Shown here one piece after another: positions 1 to 5,094 of a stretch of DNA of 5,094 bases; position 1 is the stretch's first letter; each line of letters begins with the position of its first letter. A model generated the notes under the pieces. The model saw only the letters and a program-made list of their open reading frames with translations, was not told the DNA's origin and made no database searches. This DNA comes from Frondihabitans sp. (GTDB lineage: Bacteria; Actinomycetota; Actinomycetes; Actinomycetales; Microbacteriaceae), in NCBI GenBank assembly GCA_025464735.1, contig JAODMX010000397.1, positions 1 through 5,094 on the forward strand. Reading direction: 5' to 3'. The translations under genes and the position numbers were made by a program.

Positions 1-22
1 GCGGTGGTCCTAGGACCACCGC
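1..22 (-). terminator. Perfect 22-bp palindrome, probable intrinsic terminator after the esterase gene
   Basis: Positions 1-10 are the exact reverse complement of 13-22, and the central TA makes the whole 22 bp self-complementary. As RNA it can fold into a 9-bp GC-rich stem with a CTAG tetraloop. It begins 19 bp past the stop codon of the carboxylesterase gene, where a terminator of this leftward operon is expected. The bases beyond the stem on the leftward side are outside the window, so a T-tract can be neither confirmed nor excluded. A hairpin without a U-tract is common in actinobacteria. The symmetry would let it act in both directions. A protein-binding palindrome is the alternative. 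Confidence 0.6.
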
Positions 23-41
23 GACAGCCGACGGCGAGGGT

Positions 42-1517
42 TTAGCGAACGGGAGCCGAGACCTCCGCGTCGGCGTAGCCGTCCACCACGACCGTCGACG
101 GGACGTCGTAGACCATGACAGCCCGGCCGGCCTCCTCATACGGCGACCAGCCGGGGGCACCGGCGGCGATGAACGCGACGGCGGCGCCGTGGACGTCGGC
201 GGCAAGGTCCCGCGGCGGGTTCGGCCCCGTGATGACCTCGACCCCCTCGGCGTCGAGGTCATCGAAGAAGAACGGCACGTCGAGGCAGTGCGTCGCGCCA
301 CCCATGACCGTGGACGGCCAGGCGAACCGGTACAGCCACGCGGGTGCGCCGCCTTCCTCGCGGGCCCTGGCGTAGTCAACGGCCTTCGAGCGGAACACGC
401 TGTCGGTGACGAACTGCCCGAGGATGGCCGCGGTGGACAACCCGGGGTGCGACTCGACGTAGCGCGCGGCGTCGGGAGCCGCGACCCCCAGACCGTCGAG
501 GGCCAGCACGGGGTCGACCGCGGCGAGCGCCTCCTCGTGCGGGGCGAGTGCCATGTTGAATTCGTTGTCGGTCGCGCCGAGGAGGAGCTCCTTGCTGCGT
601 CCGACACCCCCGGCCAGCGCGTCGCGCACACCCGTCGGCAGCAGGTCGCCGTCGACAACCGGTCCGAGTACGAGCCCGTCGTTGACGAGTGCGGCCAGCG
701 AGGCGAGCGGATTACTGCCGTCTTCCACAGTGGCGGCGGCGATTTTTCCCTGGAGCTCCAGGATCCGGCCTTCGGGAATCGACGACAGTCCCGCCCGAGT
801 GGGCTCGACGCCTACCAGCTCGGCGAGCCGACGACCCGCCGCCTCGGCGACGCCGAGCTCGGTGTCGGCGGTCGCTCCCGAGATCGAGATCACGCGCTCG
901 AAGAGGTCGGCGGCCCTCGGCACGGCCAGAAGCGTCAGCACCGCGCCGCCTCCCGCCGACTGACCTGCGATGGTGACCCGCGACGGATCCCCGCCGAATC
1001 GATCGATGTTGTCGCGGACCCATTCGAGGGCCAGGATCCAGTCGAGCACGCCTCGATTCATCGGGGCATCCTGGATCCAGCCGAACCCGTCGAAGCCGAG
1101 GCGGTACGACACGCTGACGGTCACGACGCCGTCGCGGTTGAAGGCGGCGCCGTCGTACCAGGGGCTGGCCGGCGACCCTGCGACGTAGCCCCCGCCGTGG
1201 ATGTAGACGAGCACGGGAAGCGCAGCCTCGGTATCGCCGGGCCGGGGCGTGAAGACGTTGACGTTGAGCGTCGACTCCCCCGGCACGGACGGTTCGGGAA
1301 TGATCGTGATCTCGGACAGGGCCTTCCGTTGCGGAGTCGCCCCGTACTGCGTCGCGTCGAGGACGCCGCTCCACGGCGCATGAGGCACGGGAGCTGCAAA
1401 TCGTCGCTCACCCGTCGGCGGCTCGGCGAAGGGGATCCCGAGGAAAGCGGCTGATCCAGGTCGCTGGAGGCCGCGGACGGTTCCCGCGTGGGTGGCGACG
1501 TCGACGGTGTCGGTCAT
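42..1517 (-). CDS. Type-B carboxylesterase / para-nitrobenzyl esterase-like alpha/beta hydrolase
   Basis: This predicted 491-residue enzyme of the carboxylesterase type B family hydrolyses carboxylic ester bonds. The length matches bacterial PnbA-like esterases (about 490). Visible signatures, in order, are the family N-terminal strand FLGIPFAEPPTGERRF (25-40), the oxyanion-hole HGGGY (107-111), the nucleophile elbow GQSAGG with Ser187, the acidic triad residue Glu319 in GATDNEF, and catalytic His410 in GATHCLDVPFFF. All triad residues are present. The usual SEDCLYLNV block is altered to GESTLNVNV (80-88), losing its Asp and Cys. No signal peptide is seen, so it is probably cytoplasmic. I chose ATG at 1517 because the conserved fold begins right after it and a purine-rich AAAGAGAG lies just upstream. 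An in-frame ATG at 1580 overlaps the MFS stop and would add 21 residues. The gene follows the MFS gene by 59 bp with no terminator between, so the two are probably co-transcribed. The natural ester substrate is unknown; acylated sugars or aryl esters are guesses from context. Confidence 0.93.
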   Translation of the reverse strand: MTDTVDVATHAGTVRGLQRPGSAAFLGIPFAEPPTGERRFAAPVPHAPWSGVLDATQYGATPQRKALSEITIIPEPSVPGESTLNVNVFTPRPGDTEAALPVLVYIHGGGYVAGSPASPWYDGAAFNRDGVVTVSVSYRLGFDGFGWIQDAPMNRGVLDWILALEWVRDNIDRFGGDPSRVTIAGQSAGGGAVLTLLAVPRAADLFERVISISGATADTELGVAEAAGRRLAELVGVEPTRAGLSSIPEGRILELQGKIAAATVEDGSNPLASLAALVNDGLVLGPVVDGDLLPTGVRDALAGGVGRSKELLLGATDNEFNMALAPHEEALAAVDPVLALDGLGVAAPDAARYVESHPGLSTAAILGQFVTDSVFRSKAVDYARAREEGGAPAWLYRFAWPSTVMGGATHCLDVPFFFDDLDAEGVEVITGPNPPRDLAADVHGAAVAFIAAGAPGWSPYEEAGRAVMVYDVPSTVVVDGYADAEVSAPVR

Positions 1518-1528
1518 GGTCTCTCTTT

Positions 1529-1576
1529 CGGTTGAGATGGAAGCGAGGCGGAGGCGGAAGCAGAAGGGGGAGCGAC
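1529..1576 (-). other. C-rich, G-poor intergenic leader between the MFS and esterase genes
   Basis: Nearly the whole gap between the MFS stop and the esterase ribosome-binding region is a pyrimidine tract on the transcribed strand. By hand count, 25 of 48 bases are C and 7 are G. No hairpin is evident. C-rich, G-poor unstructured RNA is the composition favoured by Rho utilisation sites, so the tract could permit Rho-dependent attenuation between the two genes. This is compositional evidence only, and the tract may simply be an unstructured spacer. Confidence 0.3.
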
Positions 1577-2854
1577 TCATCGGACGCTCTTGATTGGCAC
1601 AAGCGCGACGGCGGCGAGGGCGACGCAGATCATGCCGAAGACGAAGAGGGCGTGGTAGCCGAAGGCGCTGCCGATCAGCAGGGCGGCAACGGCCGGGCTG
1701 AGCGCCTGCGGAATGTTCGTCGCGACGTTCAGGATGCCGAGATCCTTGCCGGCGGAGACCCCGCCCCCGGGCAGTACCTCCGTCATGAGGGCCGTGTCGC
1801 ACGACATGTACAGGCCGAAACCGAAGCCGTTGATGGCCGACATGGCGAGCATCCCCGTGACTGTCGGCATCAGGAGCGGCATCAGCAACCCGATGATCAT
1901 CAGCGCCGATGCGGCGTAGATGAAGGCCTTGCGGCGGCCCAGCCGGTCGCTCAGGAATCCCGCCAGGAGCACCGAGACGATCGTGGTAGCGAGCGACGCC
2001 AGGCTGATCACGCCGATCTCGACGTTGGCGTTGGCGAGGCTCAGCCCGACGTAGTCGGTGAGGATGAAGAGCTGGTAGGCGAAGACAACGAAATACCCCA
2101 TGATGAAGAGGAAACGAGCGGCGAACGCCCACGCGAAGTCGGGGTACTTCTTCGGGTCGATCCAGAAGGCTGAGACGAACGCCTTCCAGCGGAACGGCGG
2201 ATTCTTCTGGGCCGTGCTCGAGAGGTCGCGATTGAGCACGACGAAGAGCAGGGTGACGACGAGCACCGCGATCCCGAAGGCCGCGTAGCCGACGCCAACG
2301 TGCGTGGCGAGACGCCCGGCGACGATGACGCCGATGGTGCCGCCGGCCATGGTGCCGAGCCCGACCATCGCCGACGCTGCCCCTCGGCGGCTCCGTTCGA
2401 AACGGTCCGGCGTGATCGCGGTCAACGGACCCTGCATGGCGTTGAGCGCCATCTGGATGACGACCCAGAACACGGTGATCCAGAGGATCGACGAGAGGTG
2501 ACCGAGACCGATCAGGAAGACGGCCGCCACGGCGGTTCCGATGATCATCCAGGGCGCCCGACGCCCAAGCCTGGATCGTGTGCGGTCGCTGAAGGCACCG
2601 ACGATGGGCTGAGCGAAGAGTGTGAAGACGAACGAGACGGTGCTGATGATGGCGACGTTCTGCACCTTGTGCGCCGGATCGATCGCCGTCGCTTGATTGG
2701 GCAGCAGAACCGAAATGAGGCCGGAGTAGGTGGCGAAGAGCACAAGCGACGTGATTGCCAGCGAGGGAAGCAGGATCCGCTTCGGGGCGGGAACCGAGAT
2801 GTTCTCGGCGGCGGCCGGAACTTCTCCGACCGTCGGGACGGGCGCGTTGGACAT
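1577..2854 (-). CDS. MFS transporter, GPH-like sugar/glycoside carrier type
   Basis: This predicted 425-residue membrane carrier of the major facilitator superfamily has about twelve hydrophobic segments separated by a central polar loop (about 209-240). Motif A occurs in both halves: GAFSDRTRSRLGRR (86-99) after the second helix and LAGFLSDRLGRRK (297-309) in the second half. The SDRTRSRLGRRAP form and the late KDLGILNVATNIPQALSPAVA block (370-390) are typical of an actinobacterial MFS group often found beside glycoside-utilisation genes. Family knowledge suggests proton- or sodium-coupled import of a sugar-like solute, but the substrate cannot be assigned. I chose ATG at 2854 over an in-frame ATG at 2866 because a GAGGAG Shine-Dalgarno lies at 2859-2864, inside what would otherwise be codons 1-3. 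A promoter candidate lies upstream at 2939-2967. The esterase gene follows after 59 bp, suggesting the carrier supplies the ester it cleaves. Confidence 0.93.
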   Translation of the reverse strand: MSNAPVPTVGEVPAAAENISVPAPKRILLPSLAITSLVLFATYSGLISVLLPNQATAIDPAHKVQNVAIISTVSFVFTLFAQPIVGAFSDRTRSRLGRRAPWMIIGTAVAAVFLIGLGHLSSILWITVFWVVIQMALNAMQGPLTAITPDRFERSRRGAASAMVGLGTMAGGTIGVIVAGRLATHVGVGYAAFGIAVLVVTLLFVVLNRDLSSTAQKNPPFRWKAFVSAFWIDPKKYPDFAWAFAARFLFIMGYFVVFAYQLFILTDYVGLSLANANVEIGVISLASLATTIVSVLLAGFLSDRLGRRKAFIYAASALMIIGLLMPLLMPTVTGMLAMSAINGFGFGLYMSCDTALMTEVLPGGGVSAGKDLGILNVATNIPQALSPAVAALLIGSAFGYHALFVFGMICVALAAVALVPIKSVR

Positions 2855-2858
2855 CGTT

Positions 2859-2864
2859 CTCCTC
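2859..2864 (-). promoter_or_regulatory. Shine-Dalgarno GAGGAG that fixes the MFS start
   Basis: On the minus strand GAGGAG is followed by AACG and then ATG at 2854. An upstream in-frame ATG at 2866 overlaps the first G of this element, so initiation there would leave the ribosome-binding site inside the coding sequence. This supports the shorter product. Confidence 0.8.
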
Positions 2865-2882
2865 ATTGAGACGGGTTATGAC

Positions 2883-2910
2883 CGCACGGACGTGCGCTCG
2901 AACGGTCGAG
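2883..2910 (-). promoter_or_regulatory. Two adjacent small stem-loops in the MFS leader
   Basis: Two inverted repeats abut here. On the plus strand they are CGCACG-GA-CGTGCG (2883-2896) and CTCGA-ACGG-TCGAG (2897-2910). As minus-strand RNA each can form a stem of about 5 bp with a 4-nt loop. If transcription starts near 2931, both sit in the 5' untranslated leader, ending about 19 nt before the Shine-Dalgarno. They could be an operator pair, a leader structure tuning translation, or a U-tract-less terminator for the upstream permease-ROK transcript. No T-run follows, and the sequence cannot distinguish these options. Confidence 0.4.
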
Positions 2911-2937
2911 TTTCAAAACCAACCACTGTTCGGGAAT

Positions 2938-2955
2938 GAGTATGGCGCGATACTC
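2938..2955. promoter_or_regulatory. 18-bp near-perfect palindrome over the -10 box, candidate operator
   Basis: GAGTATGGCGCGATACTC has perfectly complementary 6-bp arms and a GCGC centre, with one mismatched pair (2944/2949), so 16 of 18 positions are symmetric. It covers the proposed -10 hexamer at 2939-2944 and part of the spacer. A repressor bound here would block RNA polymerase. The neighbouring ROK regulator is the obvious candidate. The length and central CG also resemble LacI-family operators, so a regulator encoded elsewhere is possible. Confidence 0.55.
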
Positions 2956-2967
2956 CCAATAATTCAA
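2939..2967 (-). promoter_or_regulatory. Sigma70-like promoter for the MFS-esterase unit
   Basis: On the minus strand, TTGAAT (2962-2967, 4 of 6 matches to TTGACA) is separated by exactly 17 bp from CATACT (2939-2944, 4 of 6 matches to TATAAT). It lies in the only AT-enriched stretch of the window, immediately after the ROK stop codon and upstream of the MFS gene. The start point would fall near 2930-2932, giving a leader of about 77 nt. Both boxes are overlapped by palindromes, which favours a regulated promoter. The prediction rests on hexamers and spacing alone. Confidence 0.55.
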
Positions 2968-2975
2968 GCGTTGAA
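2963..2975. promoter_or_regulatory. 13-bp inverted repeat over the -35 box, candidate operator half
   Basis: TTCAA-GCG-TTGAA is a perfect 5-bp inverted repeat around a 3-bp centre. It overlaps the proposed -35 hexamer at 2962-2967 and starts 2 bp after the ROK stop codon. AT-rich dyads with short spacers are usual for ROK regulators such as NagC, Mlc and XylR, so this is a plausible binding site for the adjacent ROK protein. Its short arms make chance occurrence possible. Confidence 0.4.
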
Positions 2976-2976
2976 C

Positions 2977-4209
2977 TTAAATCGTTCGAGCGAATGCGAG
3001 AGGATCCTCCAGAGCGGCCGCGCGCGCGGACCACAGAGCCCCCTGAAGAGCGGCGTCCGCCCCGAGGCAACCGGCCTCCAGAGCGGCGACCGGCCAGGAA
3101 CTCGTCCCGACGAGCGTCGGCTGATCGCGCACGAACGCGGGGCGCAGAGTCTCGACGAGGTCGGCCCAATACCCGCCGAGCACGATGACCTCGGGATCGA
3201 ACGAGCGGCTCAGGATCTGCAGGGTCCGGCCGATCCAGAGGGCAGCCGTCTCCCAGGCGCTCACCGCCCCCTCCTCACCGTCCCGGAGGAGCCGGACGAA
3301 CTCGGCGAGCGCCACGGTGAGGCCGTCGGTCACCATCAGCTCTCGAAGACCGGCCCTCTCGAGGACGACATCGGGCCCCGCGACCGTGACGAGGCACCCG
3401 CGTTGCCCGCACTCGCACCGGACACCGTCGAAGTCGACGGGAACGTGCCCGAAGGCACCGGCCGCCTCATGAGCCCCCGTCACGAGGCGACCGTCGACGA
3501 AGGCCGCTCCGCCGATTCCCGAGTTGCTCTTGAGGTAGAGGAGGTCGCGTGTTCCGGGCCGGAGCCGGAGTTCGGCCAAGGCCGCGAGGGTCGCATCCGG
3601 GTGGAGTCGCACCGAGCGAGGCAGCTCCGGCACACGCGCACGGAGCCCGGCCAGCACGTCGACTGTTCCCCACTCGAGGTCGGTGTCGGCCAGCACCACC
3701 TCAGGGTCGCCCCCGACCGGAGCGAACACGACGACGGACAGGTCGTCCACGCGTCGCCGCAGGGCGGCCGCCCCGTCCAGAACACTCCTGGTTACTCGCC
3801 CGAGAACGTCGAGGACAAGTTCGGGTTGCCCCATCGGGCGCCCGTGGTGCTCGGCCTCGCGCACCAGCACGTCGCCCGCGAGCGACACCGCCACCGCCGT
3901 AGCCCGGTCGGCATCCAGCTGGACCGCGACGAAAGCGACGTCATCGAGTGCAAGCTCGAGATGAGTGACCGGTCGACCCTTGGCGCCGCCCAGCACGGGC
4001 TCGGACTCGCGCACGAGCCCGGCCTCGGCGAGGGCGGCGCTGAGCGCCGTCACGGCTCCCCGAGTCAGCCCCGTGGAACCAGCGAGCGCACTCCGCGAGC
4101 GCGGCCCGTGGTCGAGCAGATCAAGCGCGACGATGCTGAGATTGCGCCGCCGGACATCTTCGCTCACGAGGGACGCGCGCTCGTTTCCTCCGGCCGCCGC
4201 CCTGCTCAT
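2977..4209 (-). CDS. ROK-family transcriptional regulator (NagC/XylR-like)
   Basis: This predicted 410-residue DNA-binding repressor pairs a winged helix-turn-helix (about 20-70; LAGSTGLTRGAVTALSAAL is the helix pair) with a sugar-kinase-like ROK domain (about 78-400, opening with GRPVTHLEL). Zinc-site residues are intact: His255, then CECGQRGC with Cys265, Cys267 and Cys272. SGIGGAAFVDGRL (230-242) and FDPEVIVLGG (337-346) are ROK landmarks. The kinase phosphate loop DxGxT is degenerate (LDADRAT, 98-104). The sugar-contacting Glu of ExGH is Ala252, and the Glu of GCxE is Val274, so catalysis is unlikely and ligand binding is probably altered. I chose ATG at 4209 because GGGAAG lies 8 bp upstream; an in-frame GTG at 4227 would add six residues with a weaker site. 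The gene follows the permease gene by 40 bp, which implies co-transcription, and precedes the palindrome-rich MFS promoter it probably controls. Confidence 0.93.
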   Translation of the reverse strand: MSRAAAGGNERASLVSEDVRRRNLSIVALDLLDHGPRSRSALAGSTGLTRGAVTALSAALAEAGLVRESEPVLGGAKGRPVTHLELALDDVAFVAVQLDADRATAVAVSLAGDVLVREAEHHGRPMGQPELVLDVLGRVTRSVLDGAAALRRRVDDLSVVVFAPVGGDPEVVLADTDLEWGTVDVLAGLRARVPELPRSVRLHPDATLAALAELRLRPGTRDLLYLKSNSGIGGAAFVDGRLVTGAHEAAGAFGHVPVDFDGVRCECGQRGCLVTVAGPDVVLERAGLRELMVTDGLTVALAEFVRLLRDGEEGAVSAWETAALWIGRTLQILSRSFDPEVIVLGGYWADLVETLRPAFVRDQPTLVGTSSWPVAALEAGCLGADAALQGALWSARAAALEDPLAFARTI

Positions 4210-4249
4210 GGAGCCAGCTTCCCACACCGGCGAAGCTCGTAGGCGAGCC

Positions 4250-5094
4250 CTACTTGAGCCCCGAGAACGCCAGTCCGTCGATCACCCGGCGCTGCAGCAC
4301 GATGAACATGATCAGCACGGGCGCCATGGCCATCAGACTCGCCGCCATGACCACGGGATAGTCGGTGGAATTCTGACCGATCAGTGTCGCGAGGCCGGCC
4401 GACAGCGGCATCGACGTGGCGTTGGTCGATACCACCAGGGGCCAGAGCAGTTCGTTCCACGACCACAGCACCGTCGTGATCGCGAGCACGTTGATCGAGG
4501 GCCGAGCGAGCGGCAGCATGATCTTCCAGAAGATCTGGAAGGGGTTCGCGCCGTCGATGCGGGCCGCTTCTTCGAGTTCGGTCGGCAGGTTGAGAAACGC
4601 CGTCCGCATGAGGAACGTCCCGAAGGCACTGAAGAGCCCCGGAAGCATCAGCCCGGCGAGTGTGTTGAGCAGCCCGAACCCCTGGATCAGCTGGTACTGC
4701 GAGATCAGGTAGACCTGGGAGGGCACCATCAGGATCGACAGCACCAGCGCCAGCAGAATCGCGCGCCCCTTGAAGGCCATGCGCGCGAACGCATAGCCGG
4801 CCAGGGTGCAGAAGAGGATCTGCGCGAGGGTCCGGAAGACGGTGACGAGGATGCTCGTGCGCAGCTGATCGAGGAACGGCAGCTGCTCGAACACGGCGGC
4901 GTAGTTCTGCCAGACGAAGTGCGACGGCCAGAACTGCGGCACGACGCTCTGCACCTCGGCATTCGTCGACAGCGACATCACGATCTGCCAGAGGAATGGG
5001 AACGCCATGAGGAAGCCGCCGACGCCGAGGACGACGTGGGCCAGTGCGTGCGAGCCGTGGCGGCGACCGGGGCGACTCTTCGTTCTGGCGCGGG
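4250..5094 (-). CDS. Carbohydrate ABC transporter permease, CUT1/MalG type (5' end outside the window)
   Basis: About 280 residues are visible of an inner-membrane permease that, with a partner permease, a binding protein and an ATPase, imports oligosaccharides or other sugars. The MalG-type EAA loop is clear at about 4512-4573 (EEAARIDGANPFQIFWKIM then LPLARPSI), the site that contacts the ATPase. About six hydrophobic segments are present, and the C-terminus IDGLAFSGLK is usual for the family. An in-frame Met at 5006-5008 is unlikely to be the start. The open frame runs upstream to the edge, encoding a basic stretch (RTKSRPGRRHGSH) and then the first half of helix one (ALAHVVLGVGGFL), the expected N-terminus of this family. 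The other transporter genes probably lie to the right. The stop is 22-40 bp before the ROK start, suggesting one operon. The substrate cannot be deduced. Confidence 0.93.
   Translation of the reverse strand, partial: RARTKSRPGRRHGSHALAHVVLGVGGFLMAFPFLWQIVMSLSTNAEVQSVVPQFWPSHFVWQNYAAVFEQLPFLDQLRTSILVTVFRTLAQILFCTLAGYAFARMAFKGRAILLALVLSILMVPSQVYLISQYQLIQGFGLLNTLAGLMLPGLFSAFGTFLMRTAFLNLPTELEEAARIDGANPFQIFWKIMLPLARPSINVLAITTVLWSWNELLWPLVVSTNATSMPLSAGLATLIGQNSTDYPVVMAASLMAMAPVLIMFIVLQRRVIDGLAFSGLK

Noticed and set aside
1031..1080. Repeated GGATCCAG motifs, including the palindrome CTGGATCCAG
   Set aside because: They encode two Trp-Ile segments of the esterase (GWIQD and DWILALEW). The repeat is short and explained by the protein sequence.
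189..1454. Long open frame (421 codons) on the plus strand opposite the esterase
   Set aside because: It is antisense to a gene with a full catalytic triad. Its translation is rich in Arg, Gly, Asp and Val with no recognisable domain, as expected from the shadow of GC-rich codons.
1581..2132. Upstream extension of the esterase frame through the MFS gene
   Set aside because: The frame stays open only because of GC-rich codons. The translation is Arg-rich and domain-free, while the overlapping MFS frame is well conserved.
3835..3844. Palindrome CGGGCGCCCG within the ROK gene
   Set aside because: Ten-bp all-GC palindromes are expected by chance in DNA of this composition.
2755..4242. Long open frame (495 codons) on the plus strand opposite the ROK gene
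   Set aside because: It lies opposite the clearly recognisable ROK protein and runs across the promoter gap into the MFS N-terminus. Low-complexity translation with no motif indicates a GC shadow.
4520..4538. Overlapping palindromes GATCTTC-CA-GAAGATC and CCAGA-AGA-TCTGG in the permease gene
   Set aside because: They fall in the codons of the conserved EAA loop (FQIFWK), where protein sequence and codon choice explain the symmetry.
1..5094. Search for tRNA, rRNA, CRISPR arrays, insertion sequences and phage genes
   Set aside because: No spaced direct repeats, transposase-like proteins, terminal inverted repeats around genes or RNA-gene signatures were seen on either strand.

Overview
The window is GC-rich (roughly two thirds G+C by eye) with dense, same-strand genes and short gaps, which suggests an actinobacterial chromosome. 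The protein styles (CUT1 sugar permease, ROK repressor, GPH-like MFS carrier) fit a Microbacteriaceae-like soil or plant-associated organism. That placement is an inference. All four genes lie on the minus strand, so transcription runs from the right edge to the left edge.

Layout in transcription order: (1) a sugar ABC transporter inner-membrane permease of the MalG/CUT1 type, 4250 to beyond the right edge, with its start outside the window; (2) a ROK-family transcriptional regulator, 2977-4209, starting about 40 bp after the permease stop and probably in the same operon; (3) a 122-bp AT-enriched gap (2855-2976) holding a sigma70-like promoter with palindromes over its -35 and -10 boxes; (4) an MFS transporter, 1577-2854, with a strong ribosome-binding site; (5) a type-B carboxylesterase, 42-1517, complete with catalytic Ser, Glu, His and oxyanion hole; (6) a 22-bp perfect palindrome (1-22) about 19 bp after the esterase stop, a likely terminator.

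The reading I favour is a carbohydrate or glycoside utilisation locus. The ABC permease imports a sugar, the ROK protein senses a sugar-related ligand, and an MFS-esterase pair transcribed from a ROK-adjacent promoter imports and de-esterifies a related compound. The substrate cannot be read from the sequence.

I found no tRNA, rRNA, CRISPR array, insertion sequence or prophage signal. The protein content is ordinary for such loci. The points most worth a second look are the palindrome-dense control region between the ROK and MFS genes, the degenerate sugar-binding motifs of the ROK protein, and a 12-bp inverted repeat inside the esterase gene.
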